This document shows, piece after piece, positions 24,839-37,816 of a stretch of DNA of 64,000 bases. Made by a program: the position numbers and the translations under genes. The stretch is from Haberlea rhodopensis. Lineage: Eukaryota; Streptophyta; Magnoliopsida; Lamiales; Gesneriaceae. Position 1 is the first letter of the stretch, and every line of letters begins with the position of its first letter. The DNA lies in assembly GCA_907163345.1 (NCBI GenBank), contig CAJQUN010000004.1, positions 10,011,235 through 10,075,234 of the forward strand, read 5' to 3'. Below the pieces are notes generated by a model. The model saw only the letters and a list, made by a program, of their open reading frames with translations. It had not been told where the DNA came from and made no database searches.

Positions 24839-25764
24839 TTTTCAAAAACCAATTCCAGAAAATAAATGATCCCCAGAGATAAATTATTTTCACCTGGAAT
24901 AAAGAAACAAAAGAACTTAGGCAAACAACTGAACCACAAGCTCAGCCAATGTACTCCCTCTACCAAAACCCCAAGCAAAGTCAAGTACAGAAATAACCAT
25001 GTGACCTAAGACCAAAATCAGCTGCTGCATGCATCTATATAATTTCTTCAGAACCAAAAGAATATATTGAGCAGTCAAAATAATTAAAACTAACACCACA
25101 AAAAACGAAGAAAATCAACGGTATAGCAACGAAAATCATCATGCTCGCATTGCAAGTGGACACTAAATTGAGCGATAATTGCATCCCTCAAGCAGAAAAT
25201 TACGACGAAAAGCGGTAATTCAAAATAATCACAGTAAAACATCATGGTAATGAAATCATCATCATCAAATAAAAGCTAAATTAAATCGATAAAACGATTA
25301 AACAGAAACCTGTGATACGAAGGGAAAATAAGAGATTCAGATCAAGTTCTGGAACGATAATAATTGATTTGGGTGGATTGCGTTGTGGCTAAGAAATTGG
25401 ACTTAAATGAATCCTAGAGGACTGTAGAAATGAATAATTGCCACATTTTCCACCAATTTACGTACAATTGCATTTTATTTCTCCTCATTAATCAAGATTT
25501 TTGTATGACCGAGTTAGCGTTGACCCACAATTTATCGAACCCGGTTAAAGAATTCCAAAAATCGTGTATCTCACACACGTTTATAACAAATTACCAAATT
25601 AACCTGCATGCATCCTGCCCTTCTGATTTCCTCGGCGGCTTCAATCATTCCCTTTTTTCAGCGTTGAAGAAACAAGTTTTTACAGTGAGACTGAGAACTG
25701 TGGATTCGGATCATTTCCAGTAAAGAGTTGGGAAAGCATCGGCTATTGAAGAGGATAACCAGAT
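24839..25764. promoter_or_regulatory. Shared head-to-head promoter region of VAMP727 and mL43
   Basis: The two genes start 926 bp apart on opposite strands. VAMP727 seems to have a 5' UTR intron: a donor-like CACAG|GTTTCTG on the minus strand near 25309 and an acceptor-like TTCCAG near 24899. If so, transcription of VAMP727 starts near 25340-25420 and only 350-400 bp separate the two transcription starts. No TATA box could be assigned with confidence. Confidence 0.5.
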
Positions 25765-28700
25765 ATGTCATTGAGGGGTGTGTGGCAACTACAAAAGCTC
25801 ATTGTGAGTTTCTGTAATTGGGGCGGCAGTAGCAGAGGCATCAGGTCAATCAATCTTTTGACACGTTTTTTTAACTGAGTTTTTAGGAATTTTTATATGA
25901 AGGAATAATGATTTTTATAGAATTGGGAATAAAGAGTCTGGTTAGTAGAAATTTTGTTGTGCATTACCAAAAAATAAAGATAGAAATTTTGTTGGGTTTG
26001 GTTCAAGAACTTTAGCTTACTCTCCCCGTGTCATCGAATTCGAGTCTTACCCAAAGTGGGAGATGATCCTAAACTATTTACTGTTAAAGAAAGAAGGGGA
26101 GTTACCCCTTTGTTTGAATTTGTGTTTTGCTTATCGATACAGGGGAACGAGAAAGAAGCTGAAGAATATGTTCTGTAATTTTACTAGTCATAGCCCCGAA
26201 GAGTAATATGTAGCTAAGAAAGGAATACAACAACAACTAAGTCTTTAATCCCCTTAAATTTGGGTAGGCTACATGAACAATAGAGATAACCAAATCGTTT
26301 CGGATTTGTGCATCAGTCTTCTTTCAAGCGCTTCTATCGGTTAGAATACCCTCTTTAATTCCCTTGAACTCCAAGTCTTTGCGTATAACTTTGAGTCATG
26401 TCTTCTTCGGTCGTCCTCTCACTATCGTGAAATGGCTGAAATCCATGTACTCCATTCGACGCACAAGTGCATTGTTGGGCCTATGTCTTACTTGATCAAA
26501 CTAACGTAATACAAGCTACACCTACTTCAGCTCGAATGTCTTCGTTCCTTATTCTATCTCTTCTGGTCTTACCGCACATCCAACGAAGCATACACATCTC
26601 TGCCACATTCATTTTGTGGATGTGATTCCTCTTGGGCGCCCAGCATTCCGTCTCTATGGTATGATGATAAGGATGGCAGTGATATATCCTTAGGATACGA
26701 AACATACAAGCGTGTGCAAACCCAACATAGCAAGCACGGTCTCCTTCCTGCTTTGCCAAAATTATGCACAAATTCATGTGTAGCATCTAACCAATATTTC
26801 TTGTTCTGCCCTTGGATAAATCTCATGCAATTACGTAACATGACATAAATGATTCTGAAGCCTTTTACTCAATGGATGGCTATGCTTGTGATGCATGAAG
26901 TATTTGTGAGCTTAAACATTAACACATCAGGTCTAGTATATTATTTATATCAAGTGCAATTTTGGTATTGTCACCAATGAGTACCCTTCATTCTCTGTTA
27001 CAATTTTAAGTTTACTTTTTCCCCGTCTTTTATAACTTAAAAGGCTAAACTTATCGGATGATACTCCACAAATCATGTTTCGGATTTGCATATCCTAAGA
27101 AAGATTAAAACATAAGAATGTTTCAGTCATCTTATGCTTACTTGATGGGAAATGGTTCAACAACTTATTTCTTAAGGAGTGAAATGGGACTGAGTATTTC
27201 GTTATATTATTTATAAACAGGACTAATTATCTTGATTTTGATTTTAGGGAATTTATGGAATCTCATCTTCCAGCTTTTAGAGAGAGAAATCCCCATTTGG
27301 TAGGTGGTCACTGAGCTGAATCGTGGTTATCATCCGCTTTTAAAGGGGATATATAGTGAGATCTCTACCTCTCTTTATGACACGTTGTATGTCTGCGGAT
27401 GTTTTGGTGCCTGTACTTATGTGTTGGAAATGTTCATTTGGATATATATGCTCAGCTAGGAATCAATTTACTTTGGTGAACATCTCTTTGATATAGGAGA
27501 GTTTATTTGGTGATTGTTACAGATTTCATTTGTCTTTAACCTTTTTCAGTTGGAAAAACCGAAAATATGGTTGTTTGTGTTGTCCATTTTCAACCGATAT
27601 TTTCATATTTTATCGGAAAAAGGTGAAATTACTTGGACCACGTTTCGAAATACTGAGTTTGCAATGTAAATGGAGAACATTAAGAAGAATATATGTTGTA
27701 CTCTATCATTGGCATCGATTCATTCGATTACGTTTTACTCTTCAAAATCCATCTATGAGCAAGTATGCCTTGTTGACTGGTTGGCAGTAAAGTTGGCCTA
27801 GTCTCTCGCCCAGCTGTCGCCTTCTTCAGTGGCCGAGTTGAAGCGTTCAACGGTTCTTCGCCACCTTATTAGATTAGGATCTAAGCCCCATTCTTTCAAA
27901 TAAAGGTTAAGCGGGCGGAATCGAAGCTGGGGTTTCCAATGATATCCACATTTGACATGAAAAAGAGGGGAATCTGATTAAACATGTTCAGGAGAAAAAT
28001 GAAGAAAATTGAGTTTTTGAATTATAAAAAAAACACTGGACCATGATCGATCATCTCTCTTTCTTGATCATTGTTCTGGTCTTCGGTTGGTAGTTAGAAC
28101 TTAGAATACCTGAGACTTTATTTTATCATATGAATGGTATGTATCAGCATGCTTTATCCACGACTACAAAATAAACTCTACCTTATTGCGGTTTAATAAT
28201 TGGTTTCTTGCGTCTTTGAAGAAGAATAATGAAATCAAATTGTCCATAATCACTTTCTTTACCAGAAACAGGACTTTGTGCATTGTGTTAGGCATAAGTA
28301 GTTAAATTAAGGAGGGAATGATGGAAGCATTTTTGTTTTTGAAATATTGTGATACAAATCAAAACTAACTTGGATGCTCGAGATTGAAGTATCGTCCAAG
28401 AACGATAATGATTGATGGCTTCCATTGAGCTGAACACCAACAAATCATAGTGAGAAAATTTTCAATGTTTCTTCAGAATCTTTTTTACTTCGATGAATGG
28501 TTTTAGATACAACAAGCCATATATGCTCTTGCATGACAGAAAACAAAATTTCAGTTGCAGTAATGTTCAGACTTAGGATGGAATTGAGGCACAGATAACT
28601 TGTAGACTGACTATACTTGCAGATTATCACCAGCTACGATATTTTGTGTTCTTGGTGTAGATGCAAGCATTCATCTGAAATAGATCAGGATGTTTCATCA

Positions 28701-28889
28701 TTTATTTGTAATACAGGAAACAAGAATGAGCGTGTAGTCTGCGTTAAGAATATGACTCCAGACGAGATACTCCAATGCGCGGCCAGGCTAAGAAATTCGC
28801 AGGGTAGAAAGGTGGTAAAGCTGAGGACAAGGCATGTTACAAAAAACCCGAGTGTTCAAGGGACGTGGACAACCAGCACCGTGTTTTGA
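25765..28889 (+). CDS. Mitochondrial large-subunit ribosomal protein mL43 (L51/S25/CI-B8 domain)
   Basis: Three exons, 25765-25844, 27248-27355 and 28717-28889, encode the mitochondrial ribosomal protein mL43 (yeast L51 homologue), a short thioredoxin-like-fold protein. The N-terminus (SLRGVWQLQKLIVSFCNWGG, SSRGIR), the MESHLPAFRERNP segment and the C-terminal KNERVVCVKNMTPDEILQ, LRNSQGRKVVKLRTRHV match plant homologues. Exon 2 contains one extra base near 27302-27306, which shifts the frame to a TGA a few codons later; exon lengths show it directly, because exon 2 at 108 bp does not fit the phase of exon 3 but 107 bp would. Apart from it the protein would be about 119 residues, the normal length. 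Intron 1 hosts a LINE fragment. Confidence 0.88.
26215..26850 (-). mobile_element. LINE (L1-type) 3' fragment in mL43 intron 1
   Basis: On the minus strand the segment encodes a decayed C-terminal part of an L1-type reverse transcriptase polyprotein (ECWAPKRNHIHKM, AEMCMLRWMCGKTRRDRIRN), followed by GRPKKT and a 3' end with TTGTTGTTGTATTCC, the TTG-repeat tail seen in some plant LINEs. The 5' part is missing, as in ordinary 5'-truncated insertions. Confidence 0.78.
27356..28716 (+). other. Intron 2 of mL43
   Basis: About 1.36 kb. No element with clear borders or coding similarity was seen. Confidence 0.5.
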
Positions 28890-30227
28890 ATTGCAGCTTG
28901 GTGCTTGGCACCAAGTTTCTTGGAATTGTTGGGAAGTCGAGAAGGTTATCACTATCTTTTTTAGACTGAAATTTTCGTAGCATTCAATTGGATTTGCGGT
29001 CCTGGATGGTATATTTACTGAATTTTGCTCTGATATTCAAGCTTCTTGCTCGTTAACATACAGCAATGCTTGCTTTGGGATTCCTTAAAATTTGTATGAT
29101 TCTGGCGATTTTAAACGTGGTGATTTGACGGTTTGTATAATGCTACCCTAAGGGCAATGTGCATCTCACCATTGATTTGACAAATGGTTATGATGTCCTT
29201 CAGGGCACTCGCCAGAGCAATATCAAATTTTCCCCAAATATATATTATGGAAGAGTGAATAGCACTCAACACATTTGATGTCTTTTTAAAAAAAAAAAAA
29301 CATTTAAAGGCTCAATGACTACGCCTAAGTAATGGTTCTACATAATAAAATGGGATGACAATTTCTTCAGAGAAAATAATTTCATTTCATTTTGTGGACT
29401 TTTTTTCTCACCCGACGAGTCATATAAGACAAAAAAATTAAGCTCGTTGAAATTAAAAATATAAAATACTCATATCATGATACAGACGACAAGTTTTTCC
29501 TATGAAGTGATCGATTCTCATACACAAGAAACATTACGTAATTCGTGTGCATTCATTGAAGAAGTTTCGTGCGATGTAATTGCCAAAATTAACGAGTTTT
29601 TCCACTTGCAATTTCTGGGAGGTCAAAGTTTTCGAGGGACTATGATTTCATTTATTTTTTGGGATTATTGTAGTCATTCTTCAAGAAATAATAGCTCCGA
29701 AGAAGTCCAACTATATTAACTAACAAACTAAGGGTGCATTCGGATCGAAGGATGTGAAGCCATAAATTTCAAATGCTTGATTTCAAACCCATTTAATTGT
29801 TTGGATACATTTATATTATATGTATTTCAAAGTCATCTATTTACTAAGTTATGTAACTGTAATGGTAATTATGATGGGTTTGAAATACACCTAAAGCATG
29901 TGTCATTTCATATCCATCCTCAAATCAAATAATCCTCTTTTCAAAGAACAGCCACAAACAAGAACAGCCACGGGTCTATTGGCCTAGTGGTTGCACTGGA
30001 CTCCCAAAATAATTGATCTCGAGTTCAAAACAAAAAGAAATAGATGAAATTAAATCACGTATTTATTTACATCTAAAATATATCTAAGCAAATCAGTTGC
30101 CTATGACCTCCAAACCCAACAAATAAACCTTTAAAAACACCGAAACTAATAAAAACTTAAAAAAGCTTTTTACAAAATTAAACTGCTGTAATCTGCAACT
30201 GTTTCTAATAGATACAACTACGTCTAT
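28890..30227. other. Convergent intergenic region with repeat remnants
   Basis: Between the stop codons of two converging genes. Besides the MITE relative, a MITE-like segment begins near 29731 (GGGTGCATTCGGATCGAAGG) and runs to about 29940. A tRNA-like SINE scrap lies near 29970-30035 (GGCCTAGTGGTTGC as A box, GAGTTCAAAAC as B box). Confidence 0.5.
29131..29232. mobile_element. Degenerate relative of the Mutator-like MITE
   Basis: Begins GGTTTGTATAATGCTACCCT and contains CCTAAGGGCA, ATGATGTCCTTCAGGGCA, in the same order as the MITE at 9066-9218. The far end reads GGAAAATTTGATATTGCTCT on the minus strand. A 9-bp word, tgatttgac, lies directly before it but a matching right-hand copy is only found inside, so borders are uncertain. 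Confidence 0.45.
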
Positions 30228-32992
30228 TTACAGAGATGGATCTTGAAACTGGAAAGTTTGAACGCTTCTTTGATTTGGGGCAGGGAGATTTGGCCGTGCA
30301 GGCACGGTTAAGCTATCGACTGCAGTCGTGATGTCATGAATGCTCGACCTTTTTCTCTCTTTTTTGCTGCAGCTTGACGCATAAAATATTTCTGAGCGTG
30401 ACTAGCAACTTGCGTCGGAGTTCTTGTGATTACTACATTTCTTGATATGCTTCTCCAGTCACCTTTGCCAAATCTATCAAGCCCCACTAAAAATAACCTG
30501 TAAAAAATTTATGCAAATGAGTATTATAACAAGAACGGATCACAAATTATGAGTACAATAGACTTGATTTCTGAGTTCTGAATTCTGATGCATCAAATTG
30601 TGCAAACATAAGGATGAATTTACAGTAGGTGCAAGAAAATCCAACTAATCCACTGCATCGAATATTAGCTGTCTGTTTTCATCATTTCAGAATTTCGAAA
30701 CCAGGTTAGTCTCACCATCATTGTATCATTCTTTATAAAAGTAGACTCTGCAGCACAATTTTAAAATTTAAAATATATCATGCACATTTAAATAACAAAA
30801 TAAAACATAAACTCTCAATTATTTTCCACACATAAATCTTCATAGTTTCAAAATACTCAAGCTGCGAAAAATAAAAAGCTCAACCAAGCATGACATTAGT
30901 GATCAAGTTACTATCTTGCAGCTTAATAGCACCCGAACGTGAAATCTATAGACGTTTTCTCCAGTTTATTATTTGTCACTGCCGCCAGATCCTCTCTAAT
31001 GCCCTAACTTTTAGTCAGATACATTCTTATCTAACCATTCATCCACGTTAACATTTGTGTCACAGCAAACTCTCATATGTATAATTTTCATTTATAAAAC
31101 CCAACCGTCACTACCAAATGATATAGTTACACATAATATTTAACTAAGGAGACATTTGTGATCTCATAATTTTCACATCGCACTCTCACTTCACATATCC
31201 AACTTGATCATGCTGCAATATTTTTTTCGCTGTGGTACGAATACAAGATATGAAAAGTCTTATATTCATGTGCTCAAAATCCGTCGACAATCACTTCCCC
31301 CTTCCAATCCTAGTACATCTAAATTGGCAATGCATGTGAACGTTCAGCCTTACTTCAACAAAACTTAAAATCCTTTTTCCTCGAAGGTTCTTCTCCATGT
31401 GAATTAAATCCAACTTTGGCTTCTGATACCGATAAACAAATCTTTAGCATTATCTCTTACTGTCCTCATGCTAATCACAACTATCCATATATCACAATCA
31501 CAATATCACGAATTATTATCCTATTACTGTATCATATACCTTCTCTTAATCAAAGAATAACATAAGCCTTTCTTTCTTTCTAAGCATGTTCCAACATCAC
31601 TCAGAATGCAAGCCGCCTAAATAGAGATCCGCCTGAGCCCATATAGATTCTCCAAAATAGCTGCACCAATTCTTAGTTTTTGCTTAGTTATTATATTCCA
31701 AAACCTCATTGCGTGACTTTAGTTTTCCTATAAACTTTGAAAATCCCCTTATTTATAGACAGGGACTAAAATACTATTGATTTACTATTAAGTCGTTTGT
31801 GTCATAAGAAACTACGAGGTTTGGTTATAAGGCCCTCCTAATTTTACACAGATCGTTTCTACATAATCCGATAACATGTTAAATTATAATATTAAGAAGA
31901 TCAAAGACATATTATAATGGAGTTAACGCGATTCGATCGTAAACCACACACCTACTGACATAATACTTCTCAGAACTTTTTTATGTTCTAAATTTGAATA
32001 CAATCCTAACTTTTTTTATAGCTAAGAAAATATGATGGAGATATAAATGATGACTGGAATCATCCTAGTTAGATAACCACAAAACAACTGCATAATAATC
32101 ATGATAACATTTAGATGTGTTTCCAGCAAAATTGATTTCTAACACTTGTTAAAGAGTTCAGTTAATAAACAAATGGTAGGGTCTCTCGAGCACTTCCACG
32201 CTTCTAACACAATCCAACTTACCGATATCCTTTGTGGTAGATTGATTTCAAAATATTCTGTTCATCATAGAGCTTATCAGACTAATCATATATACGTCCT
32301 CGAAATAATTAGCTCATGCTTCGCTCGAGGTCTTTTTCGCCTCCTCGACCTCAATATAATCTTCATAAGCAATCTAAATTAGGACTCTTTTCAGCTCAGT
32401 GTTGGTGGAACGAAAGACCCAAAGCCGTTCGTCCACCATATCCTACATGCATCATCTTCTAATTTTCCAAGCACGTCCTTTTATACAAGAATCGATTCTA
32501 AATTCGTTTACCAAAAACAAAAAAAAGTGCCGCTACGCGGCAAACGAAAAAAAGAACTGGCGAAAAGACAATAGACGAGATGCATATTTAAAGGAGAACC
32601 AACCTATGCTCTTCTTCTGTCCAGGGCGTGCCCTTCTTCCTCTCAACCTCATAATGCTTCCCCCGACTCGAGCCCGACCCGAACGATATCTGACCCGAAT
32701 CCCTAGCCCGTGGCCGATCATCCAATCCAAGAGACGCCGTTCCATCGGGATAGCTAGGGGGTTCGACCAGACCAGCATCAATCTGCCCTATGTCGTGCAA
32801 CAGGGCCTCGTAATGAAGCAGCACGTCTTCCGGTGATTTCCCCGGGATACGATTGGCGATTATATGCCACCTGTTCTCCACCGAATCAGGAATTTCCACC
32901 AAACAATCCTCGAAAACCTTGTCCTCTCTCCGATCCCACACCGCCGTGGAATTCAGAGCCATCATCGGCAGCGGCAGCTGATTATTATACAT
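30228..32992 (-). CDS. DIVARICATA-like SANT/MYB transcription factor, frameshifted as read
   Basis: Two exons on the minus strand, 32992-32604 and 30497-30228. The N-terminal SANT-type repeat (residues about 18-70, with VENRWHIIANRIPGKSPED) is followed by a linker rich in charged residues and a second MYB repeat (GTPWTEEEHR into VGLDRFGKGDWRSISRN) ending in SHAQKYF, the hallmark of the single-repeat/DIV MYB class that binds GATAA-like I-box DNA. Exon 2 is one base short: the run of T at 30352-30356 (A on the coding strand) lacks one base, so the chain is read into a stop instead of the usual SIHDIT motif, which is present in the next frame followed by a normal end at 30228. With that base the protein would be about 219 residues. 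The intron is about 2.1 kb with nothing recognised in it. Confidence 0.88.
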
Positions 32993-33337
32993 CGTTATTG
33001 GTGAAACAAAAGAGGTAGGTTCGAAATTATTATCCCTCAGTCCGGGAAATCCGAAATTTCACAGAATTTAGAGAGCAGAAACCCGCCTTCGGTAGGAGGA
33101 GTTGAGGATTTACATACGGATTTGGTGGGATTTTATTATATCGAAATTCAAGGAACTAAAATCGATACTCTTTGTTCAATATACACACACGTGTGTGTGA
33201 GGTGGGATTTGACGTTGATTCCAGATAGAGATATTCTTGGAATTATGTTTGAGTAGTAATTGCAAACCAACTTCCTTTTGACTTCTTTCTTTCTTCAAAT
33301 ATTAAATTTCCGTGGGACTAAATAAATTATTATACGA
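32993..33337. promoter_or_regulatory. Upstream region of the DIV-like gene
   Basis: Contains the likely 5' UTR and core promoter of the minus-strand MYB gene and a short (CA/TG)n palindromic stretch at about 33181-33200. No defined element could be assigned. Confidence 0.3.
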
Positions 33338-34155
33338 ATTTGTTCGTTTGTTTGTTTTTTATCATTTTATATATATTGTTTATTTGTATTTTTACCTTCA
33401 TATATATTGAAAAACATCTTCCTTTCTTAACCTCACATTCTGTTGTTTGGTTTTAGAGGACCTGATTTAACTTTGTTCGTCTTTGAATTCTTTTTGTCAA
33501 GTTATTGCTTTTATGTTATGACTCTCGATATCATTAGACATCATTCTTTTCACTAGTTATATGGTATCTTTATAAATGTCTATTGATCAGTGTTTATGAT
33601 TGGTAACAATAATTTATCCTTGTTGTTTGATTTAATATAAATCACGTTTTATGCTAAAAAATATATATTTTTCTATAATATAAAAATTTAATAATGATAA
33701 CAATGAGAAAAAGGTATAAATGCGCATTTAAATAACGTACATCACATATATTTTTATACGGAGTTTTCTCGTTTGTTTGTTTTTTCATTATTTTATGTTT
33801 ATTGTTTTATCCGTATTTTTACCTTCATATATATTGAAAGACTCCGCTGCTTGATTTGAGAGGACCTGGTTTAACTTTGTTCGTCTTTAGATTCTTTTTG
33901 TCAAGTTATTGCTTTTATGTTATGGCTCTCAATATCATTAGACATCGTTCTTTTCACTAGTTATATGAGTATATTTATAAGTGTCTATTGATCAGTGTTT
34001 CTGATTGGCAACAATAATTTGTCCTTGTTGTTTGCTTTAATATAAATCATGTTTTATGCTAAAATATATATATATTTCTATAATATAAAAAATTTAATAA
34101 TGATAACAATGAGAAAAAAGGTATAAGTGCGCATTTAAATAACGTACATCACAAA
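33338..34155. repeat. About 400-bp direct duplication, period 425 bp
   Basis: The segment 33338-33748 (with cgtttgtttg, ttcgtcttt, tcaagttattgcttttatgt, gtctattgatcagtgttt, aataacgtacatcac) recurs at about 33763-34155 with moderate divergence. No coding capacity and no terminal repeats were seen. Confidence 0.85.
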
Positions 34156-34589
34156 TAAAATATGGAGAACCATCAAATATTATTACCATATAATAATAAT
34201 AATAATAATAAGAAAAGCATGCAATTAATCAGAGGAAGATGAATTTTAGAAACATTAAAAAAAATATAAAGAACGGTATTATAAGATTGTAATTTGAAAA
34301 TTAAAAAAAAAATGTCAAGACTCGATTAGAGTTACAATATGCAACTCTTCCTTTAATATCAATCGTCTGGTGCAAAAAATAAGATTTTGTGTCATTATCT
34401 CATCCGATGTTTGACTTGAGTTCTACAATATGTTGAGTTAAAAATAATAATATTATACATATCTTTTAATTTATTTTTCCCAATATATATTATATATCGT
34501 ATCATACAATCACACGAGCCAAGCCGTGGTCTCTACTTTGATTAAAATGAGATATTATAAAAGGTATTAATTTGACACCAAAGACTTAG

Positions 34590-34727
34590 TCTAATAATAT
34601 TTTTAAAATATTATTTTATAAGAAATATAAAAACAAAATATAAATATTATATATATATATATATAATATGAAAATATAAAGAAAAAAACTATTATAAAAT
34701 AATATTTTAAAAATAAAAGAATACCAA
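34590..34727. repeat. AT-rich inverted repeat
   Basis: The arms taataatatttttaaaat and, inverted, attttaaaaataaaag flank an (AT)n core near 34651-34668. It could be a small foldback MITE, but no target duplication was identified. Confidence 0.45.
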
Positions 34728-35092
34728 ATTACTGATGTGGTTAGTGTATGATACTATGATTCCTCCTTGATACTACTGTGTACTTTGACTAACAATAACG
34801 TATTATACAAGGTTGCGTAATCTGTACAGTACAGACATTTAATTTTCATTTTACTCTTTCGAAAAAAAATAATAAAAAAGAGATTTAATACTAAGACCAA
34901 AAAATCATTAAAACAAAAAACAAAAAACAAAAAACAAAAATTAAGAGTGCTGTTTTAATAACACGTGGCGATTTTTGAGAATGACCAAGACATATGACAC
35001 AAATTGTCTTGGATAAGAATCAAACATAATATTGCCACGACACCCTACGTGGTTTTAAATATTCAACAATGCACACGTGTTTATTTTAGGGT

Positions 35093-35222
35093 GCGAAAAA
35101 ATGCTACAGTACACTCGATATACTCAAACAACAATTCACATATATTGTGTATGCATATGTATGTATATATTGGCATGTGAGTTGATGTTTGGTACACCGG
35201 ATATACCGTAGCATTTTCCCGT
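35093..35222. mobile_element. Foldback MITE at the head of duplicated segment A
   Basis: The left arm contains AAATGCTACAGTACACTCG and TCAAACAACAATTCACAT; the right arm, on the minus strand, reads GGGAAAATGCTACGGTATAT and CAAACATCAACTCACAT. The arms pair over about 45 bp. Confidence 0.6.
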
Positions 35223-37778
35223 TTTGGCACAATCCAGATAGAAGCGCAAAAATACTATAATTTGTGTTCAAAACAGATGATTATATTTTAAAATTCACAT
35301 TTTTTTGGAGATATATATTTATTGAAAATAATAAGGGTATTAAAGAAAATAAATCAAACCATGATCTCTAATCGCTATGACTACGGGCGCTAAATAAAGT
35401 TTCAAGGTCGATATATTACTTGGCTTGGCTTGGCGGATATAGTTCCAGGAGACAATTCATCCAGAAGAAGGCCTCGGCAACTCCAATTGTTCTAATTCTT
35501 CACTATAAATTCTTAACATCTCGTCAAATCCAATTCTACCAACGAATCCATGAACATCACTGTCACACCAAGTAAAGATAGGATCATATAAACTATCGAA
35601 TTAAGAAAGGTCAAGAAAGAGGTCCGAGCTGTTATTCTCTAGAGCTCATAAGCTCCTGACCTGGTTAAATATGACCGACTCCTCAAATGATCTGATCTCA
35701 ATTATAACTGAGCCCAGAATAACTAACAATACCAAACTCTCGCTTGTATCTGAATACATCATTATAATTATAATTATGTCAGAGTCACAGTATGAGGTGT
35801 CCCATAATTTACGGTCACAAGTACATGGGAAGTTTTATGGTTATACGTAAAAGAAAGTGACATAAGCACGAGTTGTCATGAAGTAGTCGAATGAGACGTT
35901 GGTTTGAGCTCCTTTAAGCAAGATCTCTCATAGCCAATAAATTAAAACTGATATTCTCATAAGAAACGGTGATGTGACAATGTTATTATGCCAAGAAAAC
36001 AGTGATATTATATTGAAAGACTTAAATTGAAGCGGCGCAATAATGAATCGATCCAATTTATGAAGTGATGAGGGCGGTTTAGCAGTGGAGGACGACCCAA
36101 GATCTCCAATGGCCGAACTGAACTACAAAGATATACACATGCTAAATTCTCATTTTTAGGGCAGATACTAATGTTTTTCATGCTTGAGTGTTTTTATTTT
36201 CTCATGCATTCCGATTCATTTGAAAAAGATTACATAAGTATCGGAAGAGTTTTCCGGCATCCATCTGATTGTTTATTCGTTGTTGCGGACAAGGATCAAG
36301 TTCACATTTTTTTTGTTGATCAAATCAAGATCACATTTTGAATAGAAGTTGTTACTGGAAATCATGATTCGTCGTCTCTTCTTAAATTCAGGTAACAATT
36401 ACCTTTTCCATCTCTTTAATAACTTCACTCCAAGATTTTTGTAAGGGGTGTAGGGAAATGCTACACACAGTGTACTCAAACAACAACTCACATATATTAT
36501 GTATGTATATGTTGGTATGTGAGTTGATGTTTGGTATATCGGGTATACTGTAGTATCTCCCCATTTCGGCACAATCTAGATAGAAGCGCAAAAATACTAA
36601 TATTTGTATTCAAAAAAGATAATTATATGTTAAAATTCACATTTTTTTGGAGATATATATATTTATTGAAAATAATAAGGATATTAAAGAAAAGAAATCA
36701 AACCATGATCTCTAATCTAGTAATCTCTATAACCACGGGAGCTAACTAAACTTTCAAGGTCGATATGTTACTTCGCTTGGCTTGACTTGACTTAGTACTC
36801 ATTCTGCAATTTGTCTTTTGATCAACCACTATTCTTCTGGGATATAGTTTAGGAGACAGTTCATCCAGAGGGCAACTCCAATTCTTCTCATTCTTCACTA
36901 TAAATTCTTAACGAATAATATAACATCTAGTCAAATCCAACTCTATCAAAGAATCCATGAAAATCACTGGTGTAGTATAGATATGATCATATAAACTATC
37001 GGGTTAAGAAAGGTCAAGATAGAGGTTCGTGCTATTATTCTCCGGAGCTCATAAGCTCCTGACTGGCTAAACATGACCTACCCCTCCGATGATCTAATCT
37101 CAATTATAATTGAGCCCAGAATAACTAAAAACACCAAACTCTTACTTGTGGGGCCTACCTGAAGACATCATTATAATTACCTCAGAGTCTCAGTATGAGG
37201 TGTCCCATAATTTATTGTCACATACACGTGGAAGGTTTATGGTTATACGTAAAAGAAAGTGACATAAGCACGAGTTGTCATGAAGTAGTCGAATGAGACG
37301 TTGGTTTGAGCTACTTTAAGCCTGATCTCTCATAGCCAATAAATTAAAACTGATATTCTCGTTCTAAAGAAAATGTGATGTGACAATGTCATTATAACAC
37401 AGTGTTATGATATTGAATAGTTAAATTGAAGTAGTGCAATGGTGAATCGATCCAATTTACGAAGTGATGGGGGCGATTTAGCAGTGGAGGACGACCCGAG
37501 GTCTCCAATGGCCGAACTGAACTACAAAGATTTAAACATGCTAAATTCTTATTTTTAGGGCAGATACTAAATTTTTTAGTGTTTTATTTTCTCATGCATT
37601 CCGATTCATTTGAAAAACGATTGGATGAGGATCAAGATCACTTTTTTTTTTTGTTGATCAAATCAAGATCACGTTTTGAATAAAAGTTGTTACTGGAAAT
37701 CGTGATTCGTCATCTCTTCTTAAATTCAGGTAACAATCACCTTCTCCATCTCTTTAATAACTTCACTCCAAGATTTTT
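35098..37778. repeat. Tandem duplication of a 1.34-kb intergenic segment
   Basis: Copy A is about 35098-36440 and copy B about 36455-37778, adjacent and in the same orientation. They stay collinear from the MITE head (AAATGCTAC...) to a shared end (ttcactccaagatttttt). Shared anchors include agaagcgcaaaaatact, gtgacataagcacgagttgt, atgaagtagtcgaatgagac and ggccgaactgaactacaaag. Divergence by eye is around 8-12%, with small indels. Neither copy has a long ORF. Confidence 0.88.
36451..36564. mobile_element. Foldback MITE at the head of duplicated segment B
   Basis: Same element as at 35093-35222 with independent changes: left arm GGGAAATGCTACACACAG, right arm on the minus strand GGGGAGATACTACAGTATAC. 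Confidence 0.6.
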
Positions 37779-37816
37779 TCGCCCTTCTCTGGACGATTTT
37801 CTGGACTTTACAAAGT

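Noticed and set aside
25945..25995. Repeated agaaattttgttg as target duplication of a SINE
   Set aside because: The two copies enclose only about 20 bases with no tRNA-like body.
34640..34680. AT-rich palindromes as an origin or matrix-attachment site
   Set aside because: AT-rich stretches of this kind are everywhere in the window; nothing specific supports a function.
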